NCBI GenBank assembly: GCA_017621205.1
Contig: JAGATQ010000008.1
Span: 1-51,021 of the forward strand
Source of the DNA: Lachnospira sp.
GTDB taxonomy: Bacteria; Bacillota; Clostridia; Lachnospirales; Lachnospiraceae
Direction: 5' to 3'
DNA length: 51,021 nt
Positions 16,417 to 24,064 of the stretch are shown piece after piece. Within the stretch, counting starts at the first letter, position 1; each line of letters starts with the position of its first letter. A model generated the notes under the pieces. It was not told the DNA's origin. It ran no database searches and saw nothing but the letters and a program-made list of their open reading frames with translations. A program made the position numbers and the translations under genes.

Positions 16417-16866
16417 ATGAATTACGATGACAACAAAGTAAATTTTCAAAAAAAGAGAAACACTGTAGTTTTTATAGATGCCGAAAGTGTTAATGCTTCA
16501 CATTGTTCCAGTATTGTAAGTCAGAGTAAAAAAGCTGGGGAAGTGGCTGAAATGAAATATTATGCGAGACAAAAGGATCCCCATACCAAAGCTTGGAAAG
16601 ATGCAGCAAAAGAGAATGATATTAAACCCATTCTTATGGCAGGTAATCCGGAACACAACAAAATTGATAATAAATTGATAAAGGATGCAAAAAAGATTTT
16701 GAGAGAAAATAAAAGTATTGATGTTTTCTGTATTGCATCTAGAGATGGCGATTATACAGAGTTGGTAAATTTGCTAAGAGAAAATAAAAAGAGGGTGGTA
16801 ATCTTAGCAACAAAGGATACTTCTCAAAAATTAAAGGCTTCAGCAAGTGAAGTAAAAGAAATATAA
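16417..16866 (+). CDS. NYN-domain (PIN-like) putative ribonuclease
   Basis: A 149-residue single-domain protein. The fold is recognised from the NYN acidic residues: D21 with N26 (VVFIDAESVN), D84 (KIDNKLIKDA), and D110/D112 (SRDGDYTEL). The LREN.KRVVIL strand typical of NYN proteins follows. Family members cleave RNA; its targets are unknown. The start is ATG 16417 behind TAGGAGT; the frame opens further upstream but has no RBS. No good promoter is visible in the 70 nt between the terminator and the gene, so expression may rely on read-through. The codons are markedly A-rich compared with spoIVA and rplU, which suggests acquisition. Confidence 0.8.
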   Translation: MNYDDNKVNFQKKRNTVVFIDAESVNASHCSSIVSQSKKAGEVAEMKYYARQKDPHTKAWKDAAKENDIKPILMAGNPEHNKIDNKLIKDAKKILRENKSIDVFCIASRDGDYTELVNLLRENKKRVVILATKDTSQKLKASASEVKEI

Positions 16867-17282
16867 AATTAAATAAAAGAGACTCGTGAAAACAACTGAT
16901 AGTTGTTCATCACATTCAGAAAGGTGTGCGTCGGTTGCGTCAAACTAATAATCTTATTGGGAATATCATAGAAATTCTTATTCTCGAACAACGGAACCAA
17001 TTTATAGGACAGTATTCTTTCATGCTAGTAAAACCAAACACAGTCCCTATTTATATGGAAGGCAGAATCAAGTGCATTTCAGTTATAACTTATTACACTT
17101 AGTATTCAAGTAATTTTAACAACTATAAAGTTTTAGACACCCTTTTTCTCTTATGTTACTATATAAATAGATTATGTGAGGATTTTGCCCATATTATGTT
17201 TGAATAGCCATAAACGATTTAGAAAAACCTGAGAATCTGGTTGCACCTTTATTCATTGATTAGTATAATAAGGAGTAGAAAT
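16867..17282. other. 416-nt AT-rich intergenic stretch
   Basis: No convincing gene. A short hairpin (ACAACT/AGTTGT) lies just after the NYN stop. A 58-codon open frame (GTG at 16926 to a stop at 17100-17102) has no RBS and no recognised family; it may be a gene remnant. A promoter-like element near 17241-17269 precedes the Rpn gene. Otherwise I see nothing. Confidence 0.5.
17241..17269 (+). promoter_or_regulatory. Promoter-like sequence upstream of the Rpn gene
   Basis: TTGCAC (17241-17246), 17 nt, TATAAT (17264-17269). The expected start point (about 17276) would fall after the AAGGAG at 17270-17275. If used, the transcript would have a leader of about 7 nt without that site. Confidence 0.4.
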
Positions 17283-18167
17283 ATGAGCAAAATAAAAGAG
17301 GAATTATATTTTCCAAATGAGAAGAGTTATGAAGACTTAACCATTACGGACAACTTTATGTTTGCCAAGGTTATGTTGAATGAACACTTATGCAGGAAAT
17401 TTTTGGAATTGGTCTTGCATATCAAAATTCGTAAGATACAATATTATAATGATGAACAATCGTTAAAGAAATTTCACCACTCGAAGGGTATACGCTTGGA
17501 TGTATATCTGAATGACGAAAAAGGTACCATTTATAATATTGAGATGCAGACCACGAACAAATATAATCTTCCCAAGCGGAGCAGGTACTATCAGGGAATG
17601 ATAGATTTAAACCTGTTAGAACCGGGGGATGATTACAATAAGCTCGCAAGAAGCTATATTATTTTCATTTGCACATTTGATTTATTTGGAAGAGGGCGTT
17701 ACATCTATACTTTCGAGAACCGATGTGTGAAAGAGCTTGATTTAGTCCTGCCGGATGAAGCAATCAAAGTATTTATTAATACAAAGGGAATGGACGCTGG
17801 TCTTGATGAGGAATTTCTGGAATTGATGGATTTCTTTAATGGAGAACAGAAGACGGCAGGAATAGCAAAAGAAATGCAGAATGAAGTAGACCACATAAAA
17901 AAGAAAGAGGAATGGAGGGCGGAATATATGACAATGCTAGAGCTTGAACGGGAGAAATATCGGGAGGGGTTGGAACTTGGAATGGAACGTGCAAAAGAGA
18001 GATATCGTGAAGGATTAGAACAAGGTATAAGTCAAGGTATAAGCCAAGGCAAATTAGAAGGCAGCATAACCACATTATATGAATTAGGTTATTCCGTTTC
18101 AGAGATTGCTAAGAAATTGAACCAAGAAGAAGAGAAGGTGCTGGAGATATTGAATATACCAGAATAG
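17283..18167 (+). CDS. Rpn family PD-(D/E)XK nuclease/putative transposase
   Basis: This 294-residue protein has the Rpn (PDDEXK_2, formerly transposase_31) pattern. The N terminus is ITDNFMFAKVMLNEHLCRKFLE. The active-site core has D73 (GIRLDVYL) and E87-x-Q89 (NIEMQ), followed by RSRYYQGMID. The C-terminal third is charged and coiled, with near-repeats of the type YREGLELGM/YREGLEQGI and ISQG-ISQG. A helix-turn-helix-like end (LYELGYSVSEIAKKL) completes it. E. coli RpnA is a DNA endonuclease that promotes recombination. AAGGAG lies 7 nt before ATG 17283. It lies beside the NYN gene in an AT-rich patch and is probably mobile or accessory. Confidence 0.85.
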   Translation: MSKIKEELYFPNEKSYEDLTITDNFMFAKVMLNEHLCRKFLELVLHIKIRKIQYYNDEQSLKKFHHSKGIRLDVYLNDEKGTIYNIEMQTTNKYNLPKRSRYYQGMIDLNLLEPGDDYNKLARSYIIFICTFDLFGRGRYIYTFENRCVKELDLVLPDEAIKVFINTKGMDAGLDEEFLELMDFFNGEQKTAGIAKEMQNEVDHIKKKEEWRAEYMTMLELEREKYREGLELGMERAKERYREGLEQGISQGISQGKLEGSITTLYELGYSVSEIAKKLNQEEEKVLEILNIPE

Positions 18168-18214
18168 ATATATTTTATTTCTTGATATTCACCCAGTTAT
18201 TTGCAACATTTTCC

Positions 18215-18243
18215 TTGACATTTATTTGAACAAATGTTAGTAT
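18215..18243 (+). promoter_or_regulatory. Predicted sigma-A promoter of the rplU operon
   Basis: A perfect TTGACA (18215-18220), 17 nt, TAGTAT (18238-18243). It sits directly upstream of the L21 leader. Confidence 0.65.
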
Positions 18244-18249
18244 TATCTA

Positions 18250-18316
18250 GTGTGCCGCACAGCGAGGTATAAGTGCGTTTAACGCCGCCAAAGCTGGCGA
18301 GTAATGATTAGGAGGT
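18250..18316 (+). ncRNA. Ribosomal protein L21 leader
   Basis: The segment from GTGCCGCAC through GCGTTTAACGC to CGCCAAAGCTGGCG, just before the rplU RBS, has the layout of the Firmicute L21 leader. That is a set of short hairpins thought to bind L21 and repress its own operon. Visible stems are GCAC (18257)/GTGC (18273), GCGT/ACGC (18275-18285) and CGCC/GGCG (18286-18299). Class assignment is by context and appearance, not by a covariance search. Confidence 0.65.
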
Positions 18317-18323
18317 GCCATAG

Positions 18324-18632
18324 ATGTATGCAATTATAGCAACAGGTGGTAAACAGTATAAGGTATCCGAAGGCGATATTATCAAGGTTGAAAAGCTTGG
18401 TGTAGAGGCTGGACAGACTGTTACATTCGATCAGGTTCTTGTTGTTAGCGATAAGGATGTCAAGGTAGGCTGCCCTACTGTTGAAGGTGCTAACGTAGAA
18501 GCTTCTGTTGTAGAAGAGGGCAAGGATAAGAAAGTCATTGTCTACAAGTACAAGAGAAAGCTTGGTTATCACAAGAAGAATGGTCACAGACAGCTGTATA
18601 CCAAGGTTAAGATTGATAAAATCAATGCTTAA
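18324..18632 (+). CDS. rplU: 50S ribosomal protein L21
   Basis: L21 is a 102-residue 23S rRNA-binding protein. It is recognised from [18 protein letters not shown] at the N terminus and from the [22 protein letters not shown] segment near the C terminus. Length is standard. AGGAGGT precedes the ATG. It heads the rplU-prp-rpmA block, behind a TTGACA promoter and an autoregulatory-type leader. Confidence 0.98.
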   Translation: MYAIIATGGKQYKVSEGDIIKVEKLGVEAGQTVTFDQVLVVSDKDVKVGCPTVEGANVEASVVEEGKDKKVIVYKYKRKLGYHKKNGHRQLYTKVKIDKINA

Positions 18633-18646
18633 TCATCGATTATGAT

Positions 18647-18985
18647 ATGATACGAGTAACATTTTATAAGAATCCCGACAATATCACTGTTCGATGTGTA
18701 TTGGAGGGACATGCAGCGTATGCAGACAAGGGAGAAGATATCGTTTGTTCCGCAGTTTCGATATTGTTTATCAATACGATAAACTGTATTGAAAAGCTTG
18801 TGGGGGAATCCTATCAGCTAAAACAGGATGAAAAGAAAAATCGGTTTGATGTTTCCTTTGATACTGTGCCGAAGCATGATACCCAGTTATTATTGAACAC
18901 GATGGAATTTGGACTTGTCACGATTCAAAAACAATACGGAAGTAAATTTTTGAAGATTACCTTAAAGGAGGTGCAGGAGATATGA
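18647..18985 (+). CDS. prp: Ribosomal-processing cysteine protease Prp
   Basis: Prp removes the N-terminal extension of L27. The 112-residue protein carries the catalytic dyad at H22 (LEGHAAYA) and C34 ([10 protein letters not shown]), the same positions as in the Staphylococcus aureus enzyme. It lies between rplU and rpmA (the ysxB position) and overlaps rpmA by 4 nt (ATGA), so the protease is translated together with its substrate. No strong RBS precedes its own ATG, so coupling to rplU is likely. Confidence 0.95.
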   Translation: MIRVTFYKNPDNITVRCVLEGHAAYADKGEDIVCSAVSILFINTINCIEKLVGESYQLKQDEKKNRFDVSFDTVPKHDTQLLLNTMEFGLVTIQKQYGSKFLKITLKEVQEI

Positions 18986-19269
18986 TGCAGTTAAATCTTC
19001 AGCTTTTCGCACATAAGAAAGGAATGGGTTCTACTAAGAATGGTAGAGATTCTGAGTCTAAGAGATTAGGTGCTAAGAGAGCAGATGGACAGTTTGTAAA
19101 GGCTGGTAATATTTTATACAGACAGCGTGGTACTAAGATTCATCCAGGTACCAATGTAGGTATCGGCGGTGATGATACATTATTTGCATTAGTAGACGGT
19201 GTTGTCCGTTTCGAAAGAAAGGGTAGAGATAAGAAGCAGGTTTCTATTTATCCTGTTGAAAGCAAGTAA
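18982..19269 (+). CDS. rpmA: 50S ribosomal protein L27, with Prp-cleaved extension
   Basis: L27 reaches the peptidyl transferase centre. The 95-residue precursor begins [18 protein letters not shown], the Firmicute form in which Prp cuts after LQLF to expose the AHKKG end. The rest ([18 protein letters not shown] and onward) is highly conserved. AAGGAGGTG is well placed. An intrinsic terminator follows, so obgE probably has separate transcription or relies on read-through. Confidence 0.98.
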   Translation: MMQLNLQLFAHKKGMGSTKNGRDSESKRLGAKRADGQFVKAGNILYRQRGTKIHPGTNVGIGGDDTLFALVDGVVRFERKGRDKKQVSIYPVESK

Positions 19270-19289
19270 TATTAGGTATTGCAGGTTTT

Positions 19290-19329
19290 ATGAGGTTGTT
19301 CGTTTAAGTGCAGCCTCATTTTCTTTTTT
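19290..19329 (+). terminator. Intrinsic terminator after rpmA
   Basis: A 9-bp stem (one G-T) pairs ATGAGGTTG (19290-19298) with CAGCCTCAT (19311-19319), followed by TTTTCTTTTTT. Confidence 0.8.
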
Positions 19330-19337
19330 ATGACTCA

Positions 19338-19396
19338 AGCTTCGCACATAGAAATTTGTGGTTAAGCTAGTAATATAAACTTCATATGTGAAGTTT
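19338..19396 (+). promoter_or_regulatory. Two hairpins in the obgE leader
   Basis: AGCTT (19338) pairs with AAGCT (19364), with an inner CACA/TGTG. A second, perfect 8-bp stem pairs AAACTTCA (19377-19384) with TGAAGTTT (19389-19396) around TATG. The second could also be a palindromic operator. No clear promoter consensus was found. Confidence 0.35.
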
Positions 19397-19431
19397 GAGT
19401 TTATGATATGTAAACGGAAAGGAAAGAAGCA

Positions 19432-20715
19432 ATGTTTGCAGATAGAGCGAAAATCTATATCCGCTCCGGCAAAGGGGGAGATGGGCATGTCAGCTTTCGC
19501 CGGGAACTCTATGTTCCGGATGGTGGCCCCGACGGCGGTGATGGTGGCAATGGCGGTGACGTAATATTTGTGGTAGATGAAGGGCAAAATACGTTAAACG
19601 ACTATCGTCACAAGCAGAAATACTGTGCCGGAAACGGAGAAGAGGGTGGTAAACGCCGCTGCCATGGCAAAAAGGGCAATGATATTGTATTAAAGGTGCC
19701 TGCAGGTACCGTTATTAAGGATTTTGAAACCGGAAAGGTGATTTTTGATATGGCAGATACCAAGGAGGAAGTACATCTGCTAAAAGGAGGAAAAGGTGGT
19801 AAGGGCAATATGCACTATGCAACCTCCGTGATGCAGGCTCCAAAGTATGCACAACCGGGACAGGATGCACAGGAGCTGTGGGTGACATTGGAGCTTAAGG
19901 TGATTGCGGATGTTGGTCTGGTCGGCTTTCCGAACGTTGGTAAATCTACCCTTTTAAGCCGGGTTACCAATGCCCAGCCAAAGATTGCGAACTATCATTT
20001 TACAACCTTAAACCCGAATCTTGGTGTCGTAGATTTGGAGGATGGACAAGGCTTTGTTATCGCAGATATCCCGGGAATTATTGAGGGTGCTTCTGAGGGG
20101 GTAGGGCTTGGCTTTGAATTTTTACGTCATATTGAACGAACTAAAGTGATTGTTCACATCGTTGATGCCGCCGGAAGTGAAGGACGGGACCCCATTGCAG
20201 ACATTCATGCTATTAATCAGGAGATAGAGAAATATAATCCTGAGATTCTAAAACGTCCGCAGGTGATTGTTGCCAATAAGATTGATGCCTGCTATGATGT
20301 AGAACAGGCGGTTGCTGCCATCCGTGAAGAATTCGAAAATGAGGATATCAAGGTTTACGCAATTTCTGCTGTTAGCGGACAGGGCGTGAATGAGCTTTTG
20401 TGGCATATCAATGAATTGCTAAAGCAATGTCCTAAGGAGAATCTGGTATTTGAGCAGGAATTTTTCCCGGAATTTGATGGAATTAATAATACGCCGGTTC
20501 TTGTAGAACAAATAGAACCCCATGTATTTGAAGTTTCTGGTGAACGTGTAGAGCGGATGCTTGGTTACACGAATCTCGAATCTGAGCGTGGCTTTGAATT
20601 TTTCCAGAAATTTATGAAGGACAATGGGATTATTTCCCGGATGGAGGAAATGGGAATCGAAGAGGGCGATACCGTCCGTCTATATGATTTAGAATTTGAT
20701 TATTACCCATCGTAA
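19432..20715 (+). CDS. obgE: GTPase ObgE/CgtA
   Basis: A ribosome-assembly and stress GTPase of 427 residues with three domains. These are the Gly-rich Obg fold (about 1-157; PDGGPDGGDGGNGGDV), the G domain with G1 GFPNVGKST (165-173), G3 DIPG and G4 NKID, and a C-terminal OCT domain (about 345-427). It lacks the long acidic tail of E. coli Obg. In Bacillus spo0B precedes obg; here rpmA does, as in clostridia without the Spo0F/Spo0B relay. Confidence 0.98.
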   Translation: MFADRAKIYIRSGKGGDGHVSFRRELYVPDGGPDGGDGGNGGDVIFVVDEGQNTLNDYRHKQKYCAGNGEEGGKRRCHGKKGNDIVLKVPAGTVIKDFETGKVIFDMADTKEEVHLLKGGKGGKGNMHYATSVMQAPKYAQPGQDAQELWVTLELKVIADVGLVGFPNVGKSTLLSRVTNAQPKIANYHFTTLNPNLGVVDLEDGQGFVIADIPGIIEGASEGVGLGFEFLRHIERTKVIVHIVDAAGSEGRDPIADIHAINQEIEKYNPEILKRPQVIVANKIDACYDVEQAVAAIREEFENEDIKVYAISAVSGQGVNELLWHINELLKQCPKENLVFEQEFFPEFDGINNTPVLVEQIEPHVFEVSGERVERMLGYTNLESERGFEFFQKFMKDNGIISRMEEMGIEEGDTVRLYDLEFDYYPS

Positions 20716-20731
20716 TAAGGAGTGTTTGGTT

Positions 20732-21034
20732 ATGACATTAACGAGTAAACAAAGAGCCTATCTAATGGGGCTTGCCAGTAACTTAAATCCAATTTTTAAT
20801 GTTGGAAAGGCATCCCTTACCCCGGAGATAATCGAGGGGATTGGACAGGCATTGGAGAAAAGAGAACTGATTAAAGTCAGTGTATTAAAAAATTGCGCAG
20901 ATGACCCGAAAAGCATTGCGGAGATGATTGGCGAACGGACGCATAGCATTGTGGTAAAGGTAATCGGTAAGAAAATGATTTTTTATAAGCCATGTAAGGA
21001 TAAGAATAAACGTAAGATTGAACTTCCAAAATAA
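20732..21034 (+). CDS. yhbY: YhbY family RNA-binding protein (CRM domain)
   Basis: A 100-residue single CRM-domain protein that associates with pre-50S particles in E. coli. Characteristic segments are LTSKQRAYLMGLASNLNPIFNVGK and the GxxG-like loop near VIGKKMIFYK. I set the start at ATG 20732, behind AAGGAGTG; the upstream part of the frame overlaps obgE and has no RBS. Cluster: obgE-yhbY-nadD-yqeK-rsfS, all same strand with short gaps. Confidence 0.93.
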   Translation: MTLTSKQRAYLMGLASNLNPIFNVGKASLTPEIIEGIGQALEKRELIKVSVLKNCADDPKSIAEMIGERTHSIVVKVIGKKMIFYKPCKDKNKRKIELPK

Positions 21035-21058
21035 TGACAGGCAAAGAGGGCTAAGTGT

Positions 21059-21667
21059 ATGAGTAAAATAGGAATTATGGGAGGGACGTTTAATCCCATC
21101 CATTATGGACATCTTCTTTTGGCGGAGAGTGCTTATGAGCAATTCTCTCTGGATACGGTATTGATTATGCCTAATAAACATCCGCAGTACCGTATGATTT
21201 CCAGTGAAATTTCGGAGGAACACCGAACGAAGATGATTCAGCTTGCCATTGCGTCAAATTCTCATTTTCAACTTTCTTATGAGGAATTAAACCGTGACGG
21301 TGCAACCTATACAGTCGATACTTTAAGAGCTTTAACTACAAGGCATCCGGATAATTCCTATTATTTTATCATGGGGGCAGATTCCTTATTTCATTTTGAA
21401 AGCTGGAAAGATACGAAGGATATCTGCCGTCTTTGTGAGATAATTGCGGCTCCAAGAGTTGGTCAGGTGAGTGCGGACTTAGAAAGTCAGATTGATTATC
21501 TGTGTGCAAAATTTGATGCCCGGATTCATCTGCTGAACAGTCCCAATCTTGATATATCCTCCCATGGAATCCGCAAAAAAATCAGAAATCACCAGACTTT
21601 TAAATATCTGTTGCCGGAGACGGTAGAAGAATATATCAGGGAACACAGGTTATATTTAGAACAATAG
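21059..21667 (+). CDS. nadD: Nicotinate-nucleotide adenylyltransferase
   Basis: NadD joins nicotinate mononucleotide and ATP to make deamido-NAD, a step of NAD synthesis. It is a 202-residue Rossmann-like nucleotidyltransferase with GGTFNPIHYGH (HxxH at 15-18) and the C-terminal DISSHGIRKKIR motif, where the family has ISST.IR. AGAGGG precedes the ATG. The nadD-yqeK-rsfS order is conserved across Firmicutes. Confidence 0.96.
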   Translation: MSKIGIMGGTFNPIHYGHLLLAESAYEQFSLDTVLIMPNKHPQYRMISSEISEEHRTKMIQLAIASNSHFQLSYEELNRDGATYTVDTLRALTTRHPDNSYYFIMGADSLFHFESWKDTKDICRLCEIIAAPRVGQVSADLESQIDYLCAKFDARIHLLNSPNLDISSHGIRKKIRNHQTFKYLLPETVEEYIREHRLYLEQ

Positions 21668-21732
21668 TTATGATAGACAGTTACCTTTAAACTGGTAATT
21701 GCATAGATTGATTGAGAAGTGGTTTGAGAAAA

Positions 21733-22320
21733 ATGATGGAACTAAGTGATATTAAAAAGGATTTAAAGGAACGCTTGAGCAAAAAACGCTATGAGCATAC
21801 TCTTGGTGTCATGTATACTGCTGCAGCAATGGCAATGTGTTTTGGCGTGGATGTCAATCAGGCGCTGTTGGCAGGCTTACTTCATGACTGCGCGAAATAT
21901 CTGACAGATAAGGAGAAGCTTTCTGCGTGTAAAAAATATAAGCTGCCGATTTCACCGATGGAGGATGCCAATAAAGAGCTATTGCATGCTAAGATTGGGG
22001 CAGCATTTGCCAGACACCGCTATGGCGTGAAGGATGAGGAGGTTCTTTCGGCGATTGCCTGTCATACGACAGGAAAGCCGGATATGAGCCCGTTAGAGGA
22101 GATTCTGTTTATTGCAGACTATATTGAGCCAAACCGGAAACAATTACCCGGTATGGAAGAAATACGCTACCTTGCATTTCATAATTTAACAGATTGTATT
22201 GTACAAATCATCGAAAATACGTTAAAATATTTAGAGGGAAAGAAAAGTCTTGTGGATGATACTTCACAGGCAACCTATCAATTTTATTTAGAAAAACAAA
22301 AACAGGAGAGAATATCATGA
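21733..22320 (+). CDS. yqeK: HD-domain hydrolase YqeK (Ap4A hydrolase)
   Basis: A symmetrical diadenosine tetraphosphatase of the HD superfamily, 195 residues. It shows the HD metal site (LLAGLLHDCAKYL), an early histidine in RYEHTLGVM and a later AIACHTTGKP. I prefer ATG 21733 because the TTG at 21712, which would add seven residues, has no RBS; neither start has a strong site. The stop overlaps the rsfS start (ATGA), so the two are coupled. Confidence 0.93.
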   Translation: MMELSDIKKDLKERLSKKRYEHTLGVMYTAAAMAMCFGVDVNQALLAGLLHDCAKYLTDKEKLSACKKYKLPISPMEDANKELLHAKIGAAFARHRYGVKDEEVLSAIACHTTGKPDMSPLEEILFIADYIEPNRKQLPGMEEIRYLAFHNLTDCIVQIIENTLKYLEGKKSLVDDTSQATYQFYLEKQKQERIS

Positions 22321-22667
22321 ATCATTCAAAGGAGATGGCAAAGCTTGCTTTTGAGGCAATGGATGATAAGCTGGCAAAGGACATTAAGATTATAGACATT
22401 AGCAACATATCTGTATTTGCAGATTATTTTCTGATAGCTAATGGAACCAACCGCAATCAGGTGCAGGCAATTGCTGACAATGTAGATGAAGTTATGCATA
22501 AGGCAGGATACCCGGTGAAGTCAACAGAAGGATTTCAGACCGCTAATTGGATTTTAATGGATTATAATGATATTATTGTTCATGTGTTTAGCGAGGAAGA
22601 CCGTGCATTTTATGACTTAGAGCGTATCTGGAAGGATGGAACTGAGGTCTCGGCAGAGGATTTATAG
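22317..22667 (+). CDS. rsfS: Ribosomal silencing factor RsfS
   Basis: RsfS binds L14 and blocks subunit joining when nutrients are scarce. The 116-residue protein has the family core DIKIIDISNISVFADYFLIA, the NQVQAIADNVDEVM segment, and WILMDYNDIIVHVF. AGGAGAG is in place; the start overlaps yqeK by 4 nt. Confidence 0.96.
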   Translation: MNHSKEMAKLAFEAMDDKLAKDIKIIDISNISVFADYFLIANGTNRNQVQAIADNVDEVMHKAGYPVKSTEGFQTANWILMDYNDIIVHVFSEEDRAFYDLERIWKDGTEVSAEDL

Positions 22668-22698
22668 TTTGTGAGTAAAGAAACGGAGAGGTAGCAAT

Positions 22699-23238
22699 AT
22701 GAAAAATAAATTGGGATTGTATCACAAGTTTTCGATTTTCTTTTTACTATTTGGTATAATTGGACTGGTTTGTTGTGTTGGAAGCATTATACTACAGTTT
22801 CAGGACAGTGGAAAATATAAGGATTGTAAGATTATGACTTCCGCCACTTTGAATAGTTATGTTACACAGGATTCCGGGAATAATGTTTACTACTTTGGTG
22901 TTTATAATTTTTATTATAATGGACAACAATATCATTTTGTTAATCCAACCTATTATGCTAAGGAAGACAGAATTCCGGAGACGGTATCCATTAAGCATAA
23001 TGCCTTTACATCAACAGATGATATGAAGGTAAAGGTAAAATATGACCGCAATATTGCAATCCCGATTATCTATGGCGTAGTAACTGCTATATTGTTTGTG
23101 TTGTTTCTAATTTACAGACAGAGCTATAAGGATGAACTGGTATTAGAACAATCCAAATCCTCTGTTAAGAATATGGATGATGAGATTCCTTTAGAGGAAA
23201 TGGAAGTGGTTGCTTCACAAGAAGAAAAGAATATATAA
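22699..23238 (+). CDS. Membrane protein of unknown function (DUF3592-like layout)
   Basis: This 179-residue protein has membrane helices at about 10-34 and 112-133, flanking an extracytoplasmic domain of about 75 residues. That domain is rich in Tyr/Asn and includes YFGVYNFYYNGQQYHF. A short acidic cytoplasmic tail follows. The two-helix layout around a small beta domain resembles DUF3592 proteins, but I cannot confirm it. GGAGAGGT precedes the ATG, 31 nt after rsfS, and it may be the last gene of that operon. A long hairpin terminator follows. Confidence 0.65.
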   Translation: MKNKLGLYHKFSIFFLLFGIIGLVCCVGSIILQFQDSGKYKDCKIMTSATLNSYVTQDSGNNVYYFGVYNFYYNGQQYHFVNPTYYAKEDRIPETVSIKHNAFTSTDDMKVKVKYDRNIAIPIIYGVVTAILFVLFLIYRQSYKDELVLEQSKSSVKNMDDEIPLEEMEVVASQEEKNI

Positions 23239-23243
23239 AATAT

Positions 23244-23311
23244 AAAACACCAGTTAGGTAGTTGACAGATGTACTAGACGATTACATCTGTCAACACCTA
23301 GCTGGTGTTTT
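23244..23311. terminator. Long bidirectional hairpin between convergent genes
   Basis: The arms pair AAAACACCAG with CTGGTGTTTT, then TAGGT with ACCTA, then GTTGACAGATGTA with TACATCTGTCAAC. There is one wobble and one bulged A, about 29 bp in all, with a 9-nt loop. Both ends have A/T tracts, so it can terminate the membrane gene (+) and lexA (-). The stem is unusually long for a terminator. Confidence 0.7.
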
Positions 23312-23368
23312 GCTATGCTGGTTATCACGCTGCATATAACAAAATATTCAAAGAATATAAATAGATTA

Positions 23369-23986
23369 TCAGATAATGTTAAAGCGATATAATCCAATTA
23401 CTTTTCCTAAAATCTGACAGTCATCTACAATAATGGGTTCCAAGGCATCGTTCTCCGGTTGAAGACGAATATGCCCATCTTCCTTGTAAAATCGCTTTAC
23501 TGTAACAGAGTCATCAATCAGAGCCACGATAATCTCACCATTTCTTGCAACAGAATTCTGTTCTACAAGAATCAGATCCCCGTCAAATATTCCGGCATTA
23601 ATCATACTGTCTCCCTTCACATGAAGCATGAAGGTCTGCTTATTGCCGACAAAGCTTGGCATAACCGGAAAATAATCCTCTATGCTCTCCGTGGCTAAAA
23701 TCGGCTGTCCGGCAGTAACAGTACCAACAATTGGAACGTTCACCAGCTCCCGGCGTGTCAGATTAAACTGGTCATCTAAAATCTCAATGGCTCTTGGCTT
23801 GGTTGGGTCCCTTCTGATGTAGCCATTCTTCTCCAAGGTTTCCAGATGCGAATGTACAGAAGAAGTAGACTTCAAATCTACCGCCTTGCATATCTCGCGT
23901 ACGGCAGGTGGATACCCCTTCTCTAAAATCTGTTGTTTCATATAATCTAAAATCTGTTGCTGCTTTGCAGTAATCTTACCTGGCAT
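23369..23986 (-). CDS. lexA: SOS transcriptional repressor LexA
   Basis: LexA represses DNA-damage genes and cleaves itself when RecA is activated. The 205-residue protein has an N-terminal winged helix ([30 protein letters not shown]), the cleavage site A92-G93 (GTVTAGQP), catalytic S127 (GDSM) and K164 (VKRF). The start is ATG 23986, 8 nt after AGGAGG; an in-frame TTG two codons upstream is less likely. It diverges from the LysM gene, with six LexA-box-like sites between them, so it should be autoregulated. Confidence 0.98.
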   Translation of the reverse strand: MPGKITAKQQQILDYMKQQILEKGYPPAVREICKAVDLKSTSSVHSHLETLEKNGYIRRDPTKPRAIEILDDQFNLTRRELVNVPIVGTVTAGQPILATESIEDYFPVMPSFVGNKQTFMLHVKGDSMINAGIFDGDLILVEQNSVARNGEIIVALIDDSVTVKRFYKEDGHIRLQPENDALEPIIVDDCQILGKVIGLYRFNII

Positions 23987-24034
23987 AAGCAAATCCTCCT
24001 TAACTTCATATATATACTTTTAAAAACTAAATAA

Positions 24035-24064
24035 ATTATAACACATCTGTTATACAAATGTAAA
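24035..24064 (-). promoter_or_regulatory. Predicted lexA promoter
   Basis: Minus strand: TTTACA (24059-24064), 18 nt, TATAAT (24035-24040). A LexA-box-like site (24062-24073) overlaps the -35 box. Confidence 0.55.

Noticed and set aside
16158..16866. Classical type III toxin-antitoxin locus (ToxN-like)
   Set aside because: The RNA has no tandem repeats, and the protein carries NYN rather than ToxN motifs. Only the gene order is similar, so I did not name it as such.
16926..17102. 58-codon open frame after the NYN gene
   Set aside because: No RBS, odd composition and no recognised motif; noted only as a possible remnant.
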